Origin: Nansenia antarctica
Taxonomy: Eukaryota; Chordata; Actinopteri; Argentiniformes; Microstomatidae
Direction of reading: 5' to 3'
Assembly: GCA_963989245.1 (NCBI GenBank)
Contig: OZ022339.1
Location: 93,175,142 to 93,239,141, forward strand
Length of the DNA: 64,000 nt
The notes below the pieces were generated by a model. That model was not told the DNA's origin and ran no database searches. It was given only the letters and a program-made list of their open reading frames with translations. A program made the position numbers and the translations under genes. This document shows positions 46,498 to 58,620 of this stretch, piece by piece. Each line of letters begins with the position of its first letter. Positions within the stretch are counted from its first letter, which is position 1.

Positions 46498-46893
46498 ATG
46501 TGCCACTACGAAGGGGCTACAGGCTCCAATTCTGTGTCGCTCCACCCCCATTCAGAGAAATACTGTACTCTCGAGCTCAGGGCGAACGAGCCAATATTCT
46601 CCAGGAGGAAATCTCCATTCTAAGGGAGAAAGGAGCTATAACAGTTGTACCTCTCGAGGAGACCCACAGAGGTTTCTACTCGAAGTATTTTCTGGTCCCA
46701 AAGAAAGGGGGGGGGCATGAGGGCTATTCTAGACCTCCGTGTCTTGAATCAGCATCTCAGAAAATACAAATTCAGGATGTTGACACACTCTTCCCTGCTA
46801 AGTTTCATACGAGCAGGGGATTGGTTCACATCAATCGACCTGAAGGACGCTTATTTCCACATTCCGATATATCCTCCACACAGGAAATATCTG
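46498..46893 (+). pseudogene. Inverted N-terminal piece of DIRS reverse transcriptase
   Basis: The plus strand reads ILQEEISILREKGAITVVPL, then FYSKYFLVPKKGG, and after a frame change in the G-run near 46710 MRAILDLRVLNQHLRKYKF and WFTSIDLKDAYFHIPIYPPH. This is the part of DIRS RT that should precede the minus-strand piece. The 28-bp end at 46862-46890 is the inverse of 46473-46500, so the two meet in a palindromic junction. Confidence 0.8.
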
Positions 46894-48075
46894 AGATGGG
46901 GTAGAGATGGTGGGGTTGTCTGAGCACGCCCCTTGCCAGTACATCAATGCTCTACAGTTGGCAGCCCAATAATAGTTTTGGAAATTAGGTAGACTGAGGC
47001 CCCCTGCACTTTTGGGTTTAAATAGGTGTGACTTGGCTATACGATGTATTTTGTATCCCCAGACAAATGGAAGGACAATAGAGTCTAGTAACTTAAAGAA
47101 AGACTTCGGCAAAAATATAGGAAGATTCTGGAAGAGGTATAGAAACCTGGGGAGAGCCACCATTTTAACTGCATTGACTCGTCCTATCATGGATAAAGGT
47201 AATAGCCTCCAGGTTTCAACGTTAGATTTCAATTTGTCTACCATATTCAGATAGTTCAGTTTATAAATAAATTTGGGGTCTTTAGGGATGACCACGCCTA
47301 AGTATTTAATTGTATCTGTAGTAATGTGAAAAGGGACATCTTTAACAAATGTTGTGTGTTTAACCTCCCTTTAAGCTGCATGAATTCATTTTTGTCCCAG
47401 TTTATAGTGTACCCAGAAAGTTCACCAACCTCTTTAATTAGGTCTAGCAAAGGCGGAAGAGATTCTTCAGGCCGGGAGAGAAGTAGAACCACATCATCCG
47501 CGTAAAGCGAGATGCGGTGGTCCACCCCTCCTAGCATCAATGGGGCTATAGAGGGATGATTCCTTATGCTAACAGTGAGGGGCTCTATGGCAAGGGCAAA
47601 AATCTACGGGCTCAATGCGCAGCCTTGACGGCAGGAGCGATGTAAGGCAAAGGTGGGTGATTTATCACAATTGGTTATAACCGAAGCTGTTGGGCTGGTG
47701 TATAGCATGTCAACCCAAGAGGTGAAATTGTCACCCAGGCCAAACTCTTTCAATACTGTTAGAATGTATCTCCATTCAACCTGATCAAAGGCTTTCTGGG
47801 CATCGAGTGCCAAAACAGAAACATTGGAGTCATTGTCATATTTAGAATACATTACATTCATCAATCGTCTGATATTAAAGAAGGAAAATCTTCCAGGGAT
47901 AAATCCAGTTTGGTCAGGGTGGATTATAGTCTGGCTTTGGAAGAAAAGGTGGACTGATATACCTGAGATACCCAGTTACATTTTAGCCTCCACTGTTCTG
48001 TGTGTTTAATATGCGTTTCTTGTAGGAAGATTATGTCTCCAGATAAGGATTTCAAGTGTGAGAAGACCTTCCCTC

Positions 48076-48791
48076 ACGGATCCCCATCTAAACTCAGAAA
48101 GGCTGAACATTTTAAAATAAAAGTGGGTAACATTAATATCACAAGAAAAGAGGATATTACATACCTGGGCTCCATCTTAGAGGCAAATCTTTCCGGAGAT
48201 AAAATGGCAGCAAAAGTAATCAAAAAAGTGAACCATAGAACTAGATTCTTGTACAGGATATCCTCACTTGTCAGTAAAAACACACTGAGGACCCTATCAG
48301 GAGCTCTCATTCAATGTCACTTCGACTATGCCGTAACATCATGGTACTATAGAACCACAAAGGCCCATAAAACAAGACTCCAGACAGCCCAAAATAAACT
48401 GGTTAGGCTTCTGCTAGGCCTCAACCCTAGGACACATCTAACCGCTGCTCATTTTTTGAGCCTTGATTGGCTACGAGTAGTTGACAGAGTGCAGCAGCTT
48501 GCACTGGGCCTGGTCTTCAAGATACGCTACACCACAAAGACACCCAAGTACCTGTCAACATACTTCCAAAAAATGAACAACGTCCACACATACAACACCA
48601 GAGGAAGCTCCACGAACCACGTTCAACCGCGTTGCACCACAAACAAGGGGTTAAACTCGTTTGCAAACTATGCAGTAAAAATGTGGAACGCCCTTCCTAT
48701 AATCTTAAAGGAGTGCAAAACACTGCCCACCTTCAAAACCACTCTCAAAAAACATTTACAGGAGGCTGCAATCCGTAACTGGACCCTCTAA
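48076..48791 (+). pseudogene. LINE reverse transcriptase C-terminal region
   Basis: An open frame of about 235 codons inside the insert has the motifs ITYLGSILEANLSGD, LYRISSLVSKNTLRTL, CHFDYAVTSWYYRTTKAHK and LQTAQNKLVRLLLGLNPRTH. These are typical of the region after the RT core in non-LTR retrotransposons of fish. The start of the RT domain is missing through 5' truncation. It ends with TAA at 48789. The clade was not fixed. Confidence 0.75.
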
Positions 48792-49185
48792 AACAACAAA
48801 AACAAAAACAAAAATCAGATTAAAAGACCCGAACTACCCACTGTACATACTTTGTGTTTTGTCCCCCGCCCCCACCTGTGGTGTATGTCCCCACCTGTCC
48901 TACCCGATACCTTATGTTTTGTTGTATTGTTCTTCCCATGATGGATGTACGTTTATCTTGTAGATAGTAATAGTTATTTGTCTGTATTATCTTGTAGATA
49001 GTACTAGTTTTTTTTCTTATGTCTGTCTTACATGTAACGATGAATTGAAAATCAAGGACCCCAATTGAAATAAGCCAGTGGCTTTCTTGGGTTTTTATCC
49101 TTTTAGTTGACCTTGTATGTAATATGTACTTTCATGTACCAACTTCTGCAAACATTCTAATAAAGTTTTCAATCAATCAATCAAT
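48792..49185 (+). other. LINE 3' UTR and simple-repeat tail
   Basis: Non-coding tail of the inserted LINE with a polyadenylation-like AATAAAG near 49160 and four or more TCAA units. Confidence 0.75.
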
Positions 49186-49250
49186 CCCTCTCTTACCAGT
49201 CCCTAAGCCTCTCACATTCCAGCTGAGTAAGGTTAGGCTGCCACCTTGTG

Positions 49251-49554
49251 GCGAGCCTGTGTAACTACCAGTTGTAGCCATGGGGAAACTTTATTCGAAT
49301 CTTACGGAGCGTCAACATAAATAACAATACTGTAGGTGCGTGAGCGAACAGAGCAGGAACATAAACAAAGAAAAACACAAAACAAAAACCCTTCCTATGA
49401 CTTCTTCCCCTAACGAAGTAAAGCAAACATTCCCACATAAACATTGAGAAACAGCTAAACATAGAGTTAGTGTCGGAAAGACCGTGTTTGTGTCAGGAGA
49501 CGCACAGCTGAAACGCGACACAGTTTAAAAACATGGTCTGTCTCGCAAACATGT
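49251..49554. other. Spacer between L1 and hAT, no gene seen
   Basis: Possible L1 5' region; no recognised motif and no inverted end of the following hAT. Confidence 0.4.
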
Positions 49555-52500
49555 GAAATGCAGGGAAGCTTTCATGTCAGCTCAAAACAAGCCCCTTGAA
49601 AAAGCTGTTGGACACCAGAAGGCTAGCTCGAATAAAGAAATTAAAAGACAGCTCAAGTTGAAGTTTAATATCGCTTACTACGTGGCAAAAAGAAGAGATC
49701 CCTTTTATTAAGTTCCGCAAACTATTCGCCCTTCACAAGAAAAATGGCGTTGAATTAAATCCAACCTATAGTAATGACAAACGATGCGCTGACATGATCG
49801 GGCAGATAGCGGATGCCATGAGAGAAGACCTTGCTGTGAAGATCAATTCCGCACACTATCTCGCCGTACTGATAGACGGGGACACGGACATCACGATCAC
49901 TGAGTGTGAGATTGTATATGTACGTCTTCTTGACAACGGGAAGCCTGTGAACCTTCTGGTGGGACAACAAGCCCTCGAACATGGCCATGCTATTGGTACG
50001 TTTTTTTTTTATAGTCTTAATTTATGTAAGTTGTAATTAGTCTAATTGTGTTTTTTTCTGTAAAGGGGTTCTGACGGCCACAAAGGCTGCCGTTGCAGCT
50101 GTTTGTGAAGGTGATGGAGCGGCATGGATGCAGAAGTGTGTGTCGTTTGGTGCTGATGGGGCCTCAGTGAACATGGGCAGGCAGGGGGGGGGGGTGATAG
50201 CCCATCTTCAGCGTGAGGCAGGGCCTCACATCATACCCATCCATTGTATGCACAAGCATACATCTATGTACAAGCCTTCTGGGCTTCGTTCCCTCCTTGC
50301 ACAATTTCTTGTGTGCTAAATAAATAAAATAAACTAAACTATGCCACACAGGTGAGTGTAAATGCATAACGCTACACTATACATAAATAGTTACTACCTA
50401 CTGTACACTATAAATACTATACACTTAATAAATACTACACTTTAAATAAATACTCATGAACACAACCATTCATAGTTGCATTACAACCTCCATACTCTTA
50501 ACCTTGAAAACATTTTTTATTAAGTGGCAACACATTTGTTTGAGTCTCTTGTGTTGGAAGAATATGTCTGCTTCTTACACAGATTGGGGCTTGCCATACT
50601 CACTCTACAGAAGACAGAGCCAAAGGTGTCGATAGTCTATGATCTCCTGCACCTCATCTGGAAGACCTACCACTACAGTGGAAAATCTAAACGAGAGCTA
50701 TGTGCTCTTGGACAGGAGCTTGGAGTGGATGTCCACAATCCAAGCAGTGTCAAGGTGTTGTATTTAATACTTATCTGGAATATTGTTTTATTCTGGACAT
50801 GATCCAGATGTTTTACCCTGTAAAACATTAAGGGAACTCGGTGGATCCCCCACATTCACCGGGCGCTGAAGGTATTCCTGCAGTATGGAGAGGGGAAGGA
50901 CCTTGCCAGTGATCCTGATCAATACTCTGTGGTTCTCCAACATATGGAGCATCTGGCAGCCTCACAGTCCGCTTCTGTGGAAGTGCAAGGACAGCCAAAA
51001 AGGTCAGTTTTCTTGTGTTGACCACTATGAATAAATAAACTAAAGGTAGGCTTTAAAGAATAGGTTAAAAACGCAAACACTACTGTCATCAAGTTGTTAG
51101 ATGGTTAAGTTTATTTTCAACAGCTAACAATTTTTTGTCGTATCCATTTACTCAACTACTCAACAGATAAAGAAGGAAATGGAGACTACACTTTTCTGTG
51201 TATTCTGCCACTTTCTCTGTGACTTGTTTGGCCTGCTAGCCAGCCTCAGCCTCACACTGCAGAGGAACAGTTTAATCCTCCCCACAGCCACTTCAGAATT
51301 AAGAAAAACGTTAACCAAGCTTCAGGCACTCAAGACACAGCCAAAGGAAGGTGGCTTGTTGAGAGAATCCTAGCCACATTCGCGCAGCAGCAGGGAAATG
51401 AGATGAGATTCCAGGTTAGTTTAGGATAAGTCAGTGTTTGTGATGTCAGGGTTTAAAATTGATCATCTTGAGGATTATGCAGGGCTGAGAGAGTTTGAGG
51501 ATGAAATACTGCTATGGTCACAACCATGATTGTGTAATACTGCTATGGTCACAACCAAGATTTTGTGTGTGTGTGTCTTTTGAAGGGAATGACCCTGAAG
51601 GGGAACATGAACGGCCTTACACATCCACAGCTGAAGCGACATGTGGATGCTGCCATTGACATCAGCATGGATACTATCAAAGCGAGGTATGGGCAACAAA
51701 CACTAAGGGAGCTCTGTGCTCTCTTTTGTTTTTAAAAGCATCACACCAAGGTAAATCACAAATCGATTGTGTTGACATCGCAATAAATCTTCTATTTTAG
51801 GTTTGGTAGTTTGGTGTCAGATGAGGGCGTCAAGTCTACGCTGGACTCTTTCAAAGTCTTCAACCCTGATGCCTGGCCAAAAGACCAAGCCAGCCTACTC
51901 ACTTATGGAAATTAGAGCGTTGCAGATCTGGCAAGGGTTTCCATGAGCCTCTGACAGGGTAAGAATGCATTTTAAGACATTGCATTGACAGACGTGAGAC
52001 ACTAGTTGCATATGTGCTAACCCAATTGCTCTCTTCTATCCTTCAGAGCGGGGTGTGATATTCCTGCCCTGCAACAGGAATGGGAAGGGCTGAAAGTACT
52101 CGTAAGTGAGAACTTCAGCGACAAAAGCTATGCTGAGCTGTGGGAGGTTCTCCTCACAAAGGACCCCTATAAGAAAGACTACCAAGTAAGGCAAAGTAGA
52201 TCCAGATAGCCCTACACTTAAACACATTCATGTTTATTGTATGTATGTTGTTTTTGAATAGTGAGAGGTGAGGGTTAAAAATTAAAATTGTTCCCCCCTT
52301 AGAACATACTGGAACTGGTCCAAATCATGTTGGTGCTCACAATCTCGGCTGCCCAATGTGAGAGTTGGTTTTCAGCACAGAACCACATAAAAAGTGCAAC
52401 CAGAAGTAGCCTGGCCGTTTCTACCACAGAAGATCTAATGTGAATCAGTTTGGAGGGGCCTCCGCTTGAACAGTTTGATCCAAGTCCAGCGGTTGAAAGA

Positions 52501-52575
52501 TGGCTTGATAGCTCTAAGCGGGCCAGGCGACCAGATTATCAAGACTGCTGGACCACAGACATTCTTTGCATTTAA
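49555..52575 (+). pseudogene. ZNF862-like hAT transposase gene with introns
   Basis: Exon-like pieces read HGLSRKHVKCREAFMSAQ, then VAKREDPF with one extra T shifting the frame near 49700, CADMIGQIADAMREDLAVKI, LAVLIDGDTDITITE (first Asp), and CVSFGADGASVNMGRQGGG (second Asp). Later pieces read VYDLLHLIWKTYHYSGKSKR, RFGSLVSDEGVKSTLDSF, LTISAAQCESWFSAQNHIK (Glu motif) and ISLEGPPLEQFDPSPA. Introns with GT/AG ends separate most pieces (for example 49995-50065 and 52185-52302). There are stops near 51915 and 52440 and an 88-bp insertion at 50252-50339. The right inverted end GTCAAGCCCTG lies at 52861-52871; the left end was not found. Confidence 0.75.
50252..50339 (+). mobile_element. 88-bp truncated retroposon tail
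   Basis: The sequence ends in a TAAATAAATAAAATAAACTAA tail and is flanked by TATGC at 50247-50251 and 50340-50344. Removing it restores the I-H-C-M-P-H frame of the hAT exon before a GTGAG donor. It is a very short target-primed insertion. Confidence 0.8.
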
Positions 52576-53218
52576 TTGCTCTGAATTTATGAATTTTATA
52601 TGAAAGCCTGGGCTTAATTATTTATTTATTCATTAATCATTTATTAATAAATGAATATTCTTACTTCCCCTTTACATTGTGTGAGTCTCAATTTTTATTA
52701 CGGCCAAGAGCCGGTTATGATAATTTTGATATGTTATGATTATGATAATTTGTTGTCGTCATACGAAAACTGCGCAATTTTCATTGTGCTACTGAAATTC
52801 TTGGTGTGCTACAAACATTTTTAACATGGTAGCACAGTGCTACCTGGGGAAAAGGTAAGCGTCAAGCCCTGGATTCTTCACTTGGTCGGGACGATTCGCC
52901 AAGCTGTAGTGTCGCGATATCAGCACATGATGACGAGACGATGACAGCTGTCAACCTCTTCTTCGACCTCTCATTGGCTGTGCTGTCCACACGGGTCGTT
53001 GCCCATCTCAGACTAGCAGATTGTGCGCCGGTAAAATGAAACATGTTTGAAAAAATCGGGAGCCCTGCGACGGGAACGGCGGCCCTCCGATTGCGTCTCT
53101 GAGCCTGTCACATTAAACGAGCGTCGGAGACGGCGCGTCCCCGAGTTTGCAACGACGGGAGGATTTTGTCTCCGACCGCAAGAAACTGGTCAGCGACAGC
53201 TAAATCGGGGTTAAAATT
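52576..53218. other. hAT 3' end and spacer
   Basis: The first 295 bp are the 3' flank and right inverted end of the ZNF862-like hAT (to 52871). The remainder is unassigned and GC-rich, with no clear gene. Confidence 0.5.
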
Positions 53219-53226
53219 GTCTAGTG

Positions 53227-56050
53227 CAGTGGTTCTCAACCTTTTTTGGGCCAGCGCCCCCCTGTCCATTATCCAGGTCTCTTACCGCCCCCCATCAAAA
53301 AAGTAGGCTTATTTTCTTCCCTGAATATTAATGTTGACTAATATTCTGTGTTATATCATTTAAAAAGCATGTCACTGAATGCCAAATAATGGATTTGATT
53401 TAACTGGGCAGTTGGAATATCATTATTATTAGTCTACCAGAGAGCAGAAAAGCCATGTGAATGTGAATAAAAATGCTGTTTCTGAGTGTTAAACAAAGTC
53501 AGACAAGAGCAGAGAATACAAACAGACTGCTACGGAACAGCAGCAATTTCACACATGTCCGGTGCAGAACAAACAGTAGGCTACAAAACTGTACATTACA
53601 ACTAACATTGTTAGTTTTCTAAGTGTGCTGGTGTTGCATTTCGCCAAATTGCTGTTTTATGATGCTAATATTTATTCATTTTTGATTGGACTATGTCCGT
53701 TCGTGCATTTACGAACGTACCCGTAATAACACTGCTGACAGCTGATCAATCGCAAGCAGAGTAGTGGTTTCCTATAGCAACAAAAGACGCTGACAGCTGT
53801 TCGGAGTGCTTATGTGTTCGTTTCCAGGACATCACAAGAGGAGCAACATATCACAAAAAAGCGATCGTATATTTTAGTTTGTAAACATTAAGACGAACAC
53901 ATCGCAATGCTAACCTCAGAATGGCACTAGGGATAACATCCACAACAACACTTAACAGTAATAAATGTATGTAATATACTGTGATGAACCTGCGAGGGGA
54001 GGGGACATTCGTAGCTGATTTCTCTAGGTTCAATTATTGGTAAGCGACAGAGAGCTTTCCGGACTGGTTTATTACAATATGATCGCTTTTTTTTAGATAG
54101 GTTGTTCCTGCTGTGATGTTCTGGTATGGTGGTATGGTATTAGCACTCATTTTAACTAAATTAAATAAGCTGTATTGAAAGGAAGCGAACGAAGCGAACG
54201 CATAAGCGCAGAGGGTAGTGTGTATACGCGGGGAGTGAGTATTTGGCACGACAGGCTTACGTCACTGGCGGGGACATGGACTGAGTATCAAAACTAAAAT
54301 AAATATGTTTCGCTTATAGCCAACAATTACAATGAGCCCACAAACTGAAACATATGTCACTCAAGCATAGCCTACAAGGAAAACACTCATAGAAGTTGGG
54401 CATTGAAAGTTGGCTTGTGCTAGCATTAGCTATGGTGCATCCATAGTCAACATGACGTTACAGATGGGATGAACCGGGGTTCGTATTAGCATAGTATTGC
54501 AATTTCTGCACTGTACATGAACTGTCAAGATTCTTCTACAATGCAGCTTACCCAGACACATTGGAAACTATCAAAAGCTCTGCCTTTGCTAGCTGAGTTT
54601 TTAGCTTCTCCATCTTCTTGATGACACTCACTTTTATTTTTGGGGGGCGCTGCGCTACATGTGTCTGCGTCACAGAGCCCAGAGATGGGTGCTCTGACTG
54701 AAAAGACGGTTTGTCCGAGCGAACTGACCGTTCGTGCATTTACGAACGTACCCGTAATAACACTGCTGACAGCTGTTTTTCATGAGAAAAATACTTTATG
54801 CGTGAACGCCCCCCAAGAACACCTCAACGCCCCCCTTTTAAAAATATTTGTTCCAGCCAGGGGCGGCGCTAGGGGGTGGCTACTTGGGCTCAAGCCCCGG
54901 ATGTTTTCTGAAAAGCCCCGAATGTTTTACTTTCAAAAAAAAAAAAAAAAACTTGTGAGTAACGTGCAGTACCGGAGTCCAACAGAGAGGCAGCAGCTGC
55001 GCGACATTAGCCTGCGTACTGCGTAGCCTGCCCTGCCCTGAAGAAGAAGTGATCTCATTCAGTGCCTGACTTGCAAAATTGTAAGGATGGATATCCCAAA
55101 GTTGTTTTCAACAAAACAAGCGCCAACAACTGTTGCAGCAGCAGTATCAGCAGCTGACAACAATAACATCACCAGCAGTGATGACAGATGATGTTTCAGG
55201 TTTGTGAATCTTATTAGAAAGGTGACTGACTCACTGACACTACTTTTCCGGTTTGCTAATGCTAGCTGGCTATCATAACATAACGTTATGTTATAATGAA
55301 AATGAAACATAGCAAGGTACTGTTACGGTACATGGTAAGAAATCAAACAAAGGATAATACTTATACAAATAAAGTGAATAACAGGCTGATAGTCTTTGAT
55401 ATCTGCACTCTGGTTGACTGAGTAACAAGTGAAAAAGAATGATGTAACGTTAATGTTACAGCTAGTAAACATGGAGTAACCACATTAAGTATGCCCTTAT
55501 GGTAGTATGTATGTATACAGAACATGACTCAAATCTATCCTAAGATGTAACGCTAACTAACTAAGTTTGTTTAATGTCCCAGGGGGGATTTGATTTCACA
55601 GTACTATACACAGGCCAACAATACATGTAATATATCGTCATATAACACAAGACAAGACAATCAATACAATATAAGTGGTGAGCACAGAGTCTGCCCTGAT
55701 ATACATACTGTAACATAACTAGCCTCAGCCCATCAATTATGTAATTCTATACAAATATAAATGATGGTGACTGACAGGGGGAGCTACGTGTGCTGACCTC
55801 CCTCTGTGCCCAGAACCACCACAATTAGTTTGCTTCATTAAAGGGTGTGAATGTATATGTGTTCTCCAGTGCCTTTTGTCCGCTTTAAGGTGGTGGTAAG
55901 TTGAAGGTTGAAGGCAAAATTTTCCGGCGCGCTCCGCGCGCACATTATATTCTCCCTCTGGGCTAGGCCCCGGATCTCCTGCGATCCTAAATCCGCCCCT
56001 GGTTCCAGCGCCCCCCGATGTTGTCTGAACGCCCCCGTTGAGAAACGATG
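53227..56050. mobile_element. Non-autonomous hAT element A
   Basis: The ends CAGTGGTTCTCAACC and GTTGAGAAACGATG are imperfect inverses of a well-known hAT type, and the flanks GTCTAGTG at 53219-53226 and 56051-56058 are identical. A 49-bp segment (CCGTTCGTGCATTTACGAAC...) occurs twice, at about 53698 and 54727. Another hAT is inserted at 54858-56001. No intact transposase was found. Confidence 0.85.
54858..56001. mobile_element. Non-autonomous hAT element C, nested in A
   Basis: The ends CAGGGGCGG and CCGCCCCTG are inverted, and the flanks GTTCCAGC at 54850-54857 and 56002-56009 are identical. The interior has a poly-A run near 54937 and no recognisable gene. Confidence 0.85.
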
Positions 56051-56058
56051 GTCTAGTG

Positions 56059-56126
56059 CAGGGGTCGGCAATTAGGTTTGGCCTCGGGCCAAATTTTTTT
56101 TGAGCCACTAGATGGCGGGCCCGAAC

Positions 56127-56158
<32 letters not shown>

Positions 56159-57910
56159 CTAACACCAGGGGAGCCACCCCTCCTAAATTTCGTTGTTTGG
56201 TACCTGTACTGTAGCAATGCCAATAAAGACCATTCATTCATTCCATTCATTCATTCATTCATTCATAAGTAATTGATTGTTAAAAAATGTGACACGTTCT
56301 AATGCTTTGACTTTTCTTTCGAAAAATGTACACATCGCTAGTCAACTAACACAGCTTGTTTTGTGAGCCTGCTAACAATGTAAAGTAGTGTTGTAGTTAA
56401 CTAGGTAACAATGTAAAGTAGTGTTCTAGTTAACTAGATAACAATGTAAAGTAGTGTTGTAGTTAACTAGGTAACAATGTAAAGTAGTGTTGTAGTTAAC
56501 TAGGTAACAATGTAAAGTAGTGTTCTAGTTAACTAGGTAACAATGTAAAGTAGTGTTCTAGTTAACTAGGTAACAATGTAAAGTAGTGTTGTAGTTAACT
56601 AGGTAACAATGTAAAGTAGTGTTGTAGTTAACTAGGTAACAATGTAAAGTAGTGTTGTAGTTAACTAGGTAACAATGTAAAGTAGTGTTGTAGTTAACTA
56701 GGTAACAATGTAAAGTAGTGTTGTAGTTAACTAGGTAACAATGTAAAGTAGTGTTGTAGCTAACTAGGTAGCAGTCCAATCCATTACGTTGCAGTATTTT
56801 GGCTTGACTAGCAAGTTTGTGTTGTGATTCTCAACAACGTTGAAACGTAGTTTCACCCTTTTCCATAGTTTTGAATAATAAATGTGTGGACTGACGATGT
56901 AGCGCAGCCTAGCTTATTCTAGTAATTATTTAACATACTTTCATTCTGAATGATTCCCCCCTCCTCCCAGACAAGGTCACATTATTATTGGATTGGTTGT
57001 TTGCCTGCCGGGTGAAGTTAGCTAAACATTTAACCTGCTAACTAGCAAGAGAAACATCATGTCACTCTCCAAAGGTGTAAAGAGGTTGACGGTGAAAACA
57101 GGGCATTTAAAGAGGAATGGACAGCGAACTATAATGTTCATCCTACCTGGTTTCATCAACGCAAAGCCGTTGTGAGACTCACAGCTTCCTGCTCACAATG
57201 TTCCCTTTCTATACATGCGAGTCGTCCTTTTCCTCAATGAATGTGATAAAGACGCACGAGAGGAATCGATTGATGCAAAAAAAAACTTGAGAACTGCCTG
57301 CGGATTAAAGTGACGTCCATATAACCAGATATCAAGCAAATACTGACCGATGGGAGATGCCACTTTTCACATTAAGTGAGTACCAAGCCTGTCGTTATTG
57401 TATTTAATAACCTAATTGTATTTTTTATATTTTGAATGAATGGCTCATTGTAATTATTATCCCTAATAGCGTGTTTGCTCTGTCGTTTCAGGAGCATAGG
57501 CCTATGCACCACCACCCCTCGCATAAGCGGATTACTTTTCTTTCTTTTCTTTTTTTCACCGATTTTGTTGTCAATGTTTTTCAGAATATTAAACTGAATT
57601 TGCTTTGTTACTGTTCATATGTGTGTTGCAGTCACATATACGTAAACATTACGTTTGAATTATTTACTGAGCTGGTGTTATTTTTTTCAAACCACACACG
57701 GCTATTTCAGCACTACACGTTGTCCACCTACTTATGATTCACTATGAGGGGTTCAGCGTCAGTGCGCTTCGGTGCACCCCGCTGCCTGATTGTCTGTCCC
57801 TGTGTCATTCACTCTCAACATGGATAAAAGTACAATAAGCATTATTCAGGTGGAGGTAGATTCTCTATTCGGACATTATAGGCGCTATATGTGGGACTGT
57901 CGGTCCGATA

Positions 57911-57947
<37 letters not shown>

Positions 57948-58028
57948 ATTCTCAAAATATTCTGCTGGGCCAAATATTATTGGTGATGGGCCAGCAATGG
58001 CCCGCGGGCCGCCTATTGCCGACCCCTG
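56059..58028 (+). mobile_element. hAT relic B, sister of the 7598-8904 element
   Basis: It has the same ends (CAGGGGTCGGCAA and TTGCCGACCCCTG) and internal sequence as the copy at 7598. The flanking 8-mers GTCTAGTG at 56051-56058 and 58029-58036 are identical. It has gained a T-rich retroposon tail insertion ending in (CATT)n at about 56126-56270, a 33-bp minisatellite, a segment near 57375-57540 absent from its sister, and a poly-A run near 57915. The transposase remnants are decayed. Confidence 0.9.
56375..56770. repeat. 33-bp minisatellite, 12 copies, inside a hAT
   Basis: The unit AACAATGTAAAGTAGTG plus TTGTAGTTAACTAGGT repeats twelve times with G/C variants at one position. The sister element at 7598 has a single copy near 7790. 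As 33 is a multiple of three, the minus strand shows an 11-residue repeating open frame (NTTLHCYLVNY); no function is implied. Confidence 0.95.
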
Positions 58029-58139
58029 GTCTAGTGTGTACTCGGCTTAACACGCCCATAAATTGATTATGCGTGCGCAGTTAAGTTTTGCGTGAGCGAG
58101 TTTCTCTCTGCCTCCCACGGTCAACTTTTTTACGCAAGG

Positions 58140-58620
58140 GGTTCATTTCTGCTCGAGGAGATGAAATGACTTTTGACCATTTGGGGCAGATACCTAGATA
58201 CCAATAGATACCATTTTATGATTGGTCACTGTCACCCCATCTCCTACAGATGCCTCCCTCTGTCCCAGAGACACGGCAACTCTTACATGGAACACCCCAT
58301 CTCCCACCAGAGACACCCCATCTGCTACAGATGCCTCCTCTTCTCCCAGGGACACCCCTAACCTAAGAATGTTGTTCTTCTGCCAGTCTAGTTTGCAATC
58401 TGCAATCCTCTTATTTGGTGGATTTCACCCTGGATGAAGTAATCTCTGCCATCAACATGGAGCGGGTCTGGTCTTCATCCCCCATTTTGGAGGAGGAGCT
58501 CCTGGTTGACCATTACTCCTCTGATGAGACGTCCAGCATTTCTTATACTATCCATTTAAACACATATCCAGGTACTATTGTGGCTAACCCATGAGCCCCT
58601 CTCCTCTCCACTTGGAACAT
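58140..58620 (+). other. Exon-like fragments, unidentified
   Basis: A Ser/Thr/Pro-rich frame (58222-58380) and then, after a TCTGCCAG acceptor-like site, LVDFTLDEVISAINMERVW and an acidic stretch up to a GTACTATT donor-like site near 58573. The Ser/Pro linker style recalls the SAMD3-like gene at 3.4 kb, but there is no firm match. Confidence 0.25.

Larger units (their letters stand above)
48076..49185 (+). mobile_element. 5'-truncated LINE inserted in the L1 copy
   Basis: The insert ends in AATAAAG and a (TCAA)n tail, is flanked by CCCTC at 48071-48075 and 49186-49190, and splits the endonuclease frame of the L1. Both traits are those of target-primed reverse transcription. Confidence 0.85.
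46894..49250 (-). pseudogene. L1/Tx1-like LINE ORF2, split and deleted
   Basis: Read on the minus strand: endonuclease start SWNVRGLGTGKRG near 49200-49245, then SGDIIFLQETHI near 48000-48050, RT pieces HPDQTGFIPGRFSFFNIRR and ALDAQKAFDQVEW (47604-47920), RISLYADDVVLLLSRPE (47470-47540), and the C-terminal MVALPRFLYLFQNLPIF (46950-47295). A plus-strand LINE is inserted between the first two endonuclease blocks, and sequence is deleted between endonuclease and RT near 47930. Several frame changes are present. The 3' end is cut at the DIRS piece. Confidence 0.8.

Noticed and set aside
56558..56779. A repeated 11-residue protein on the minus strand
   Set aside because: It is a by-product of a 33-bp tandem repeat in a hAT element.
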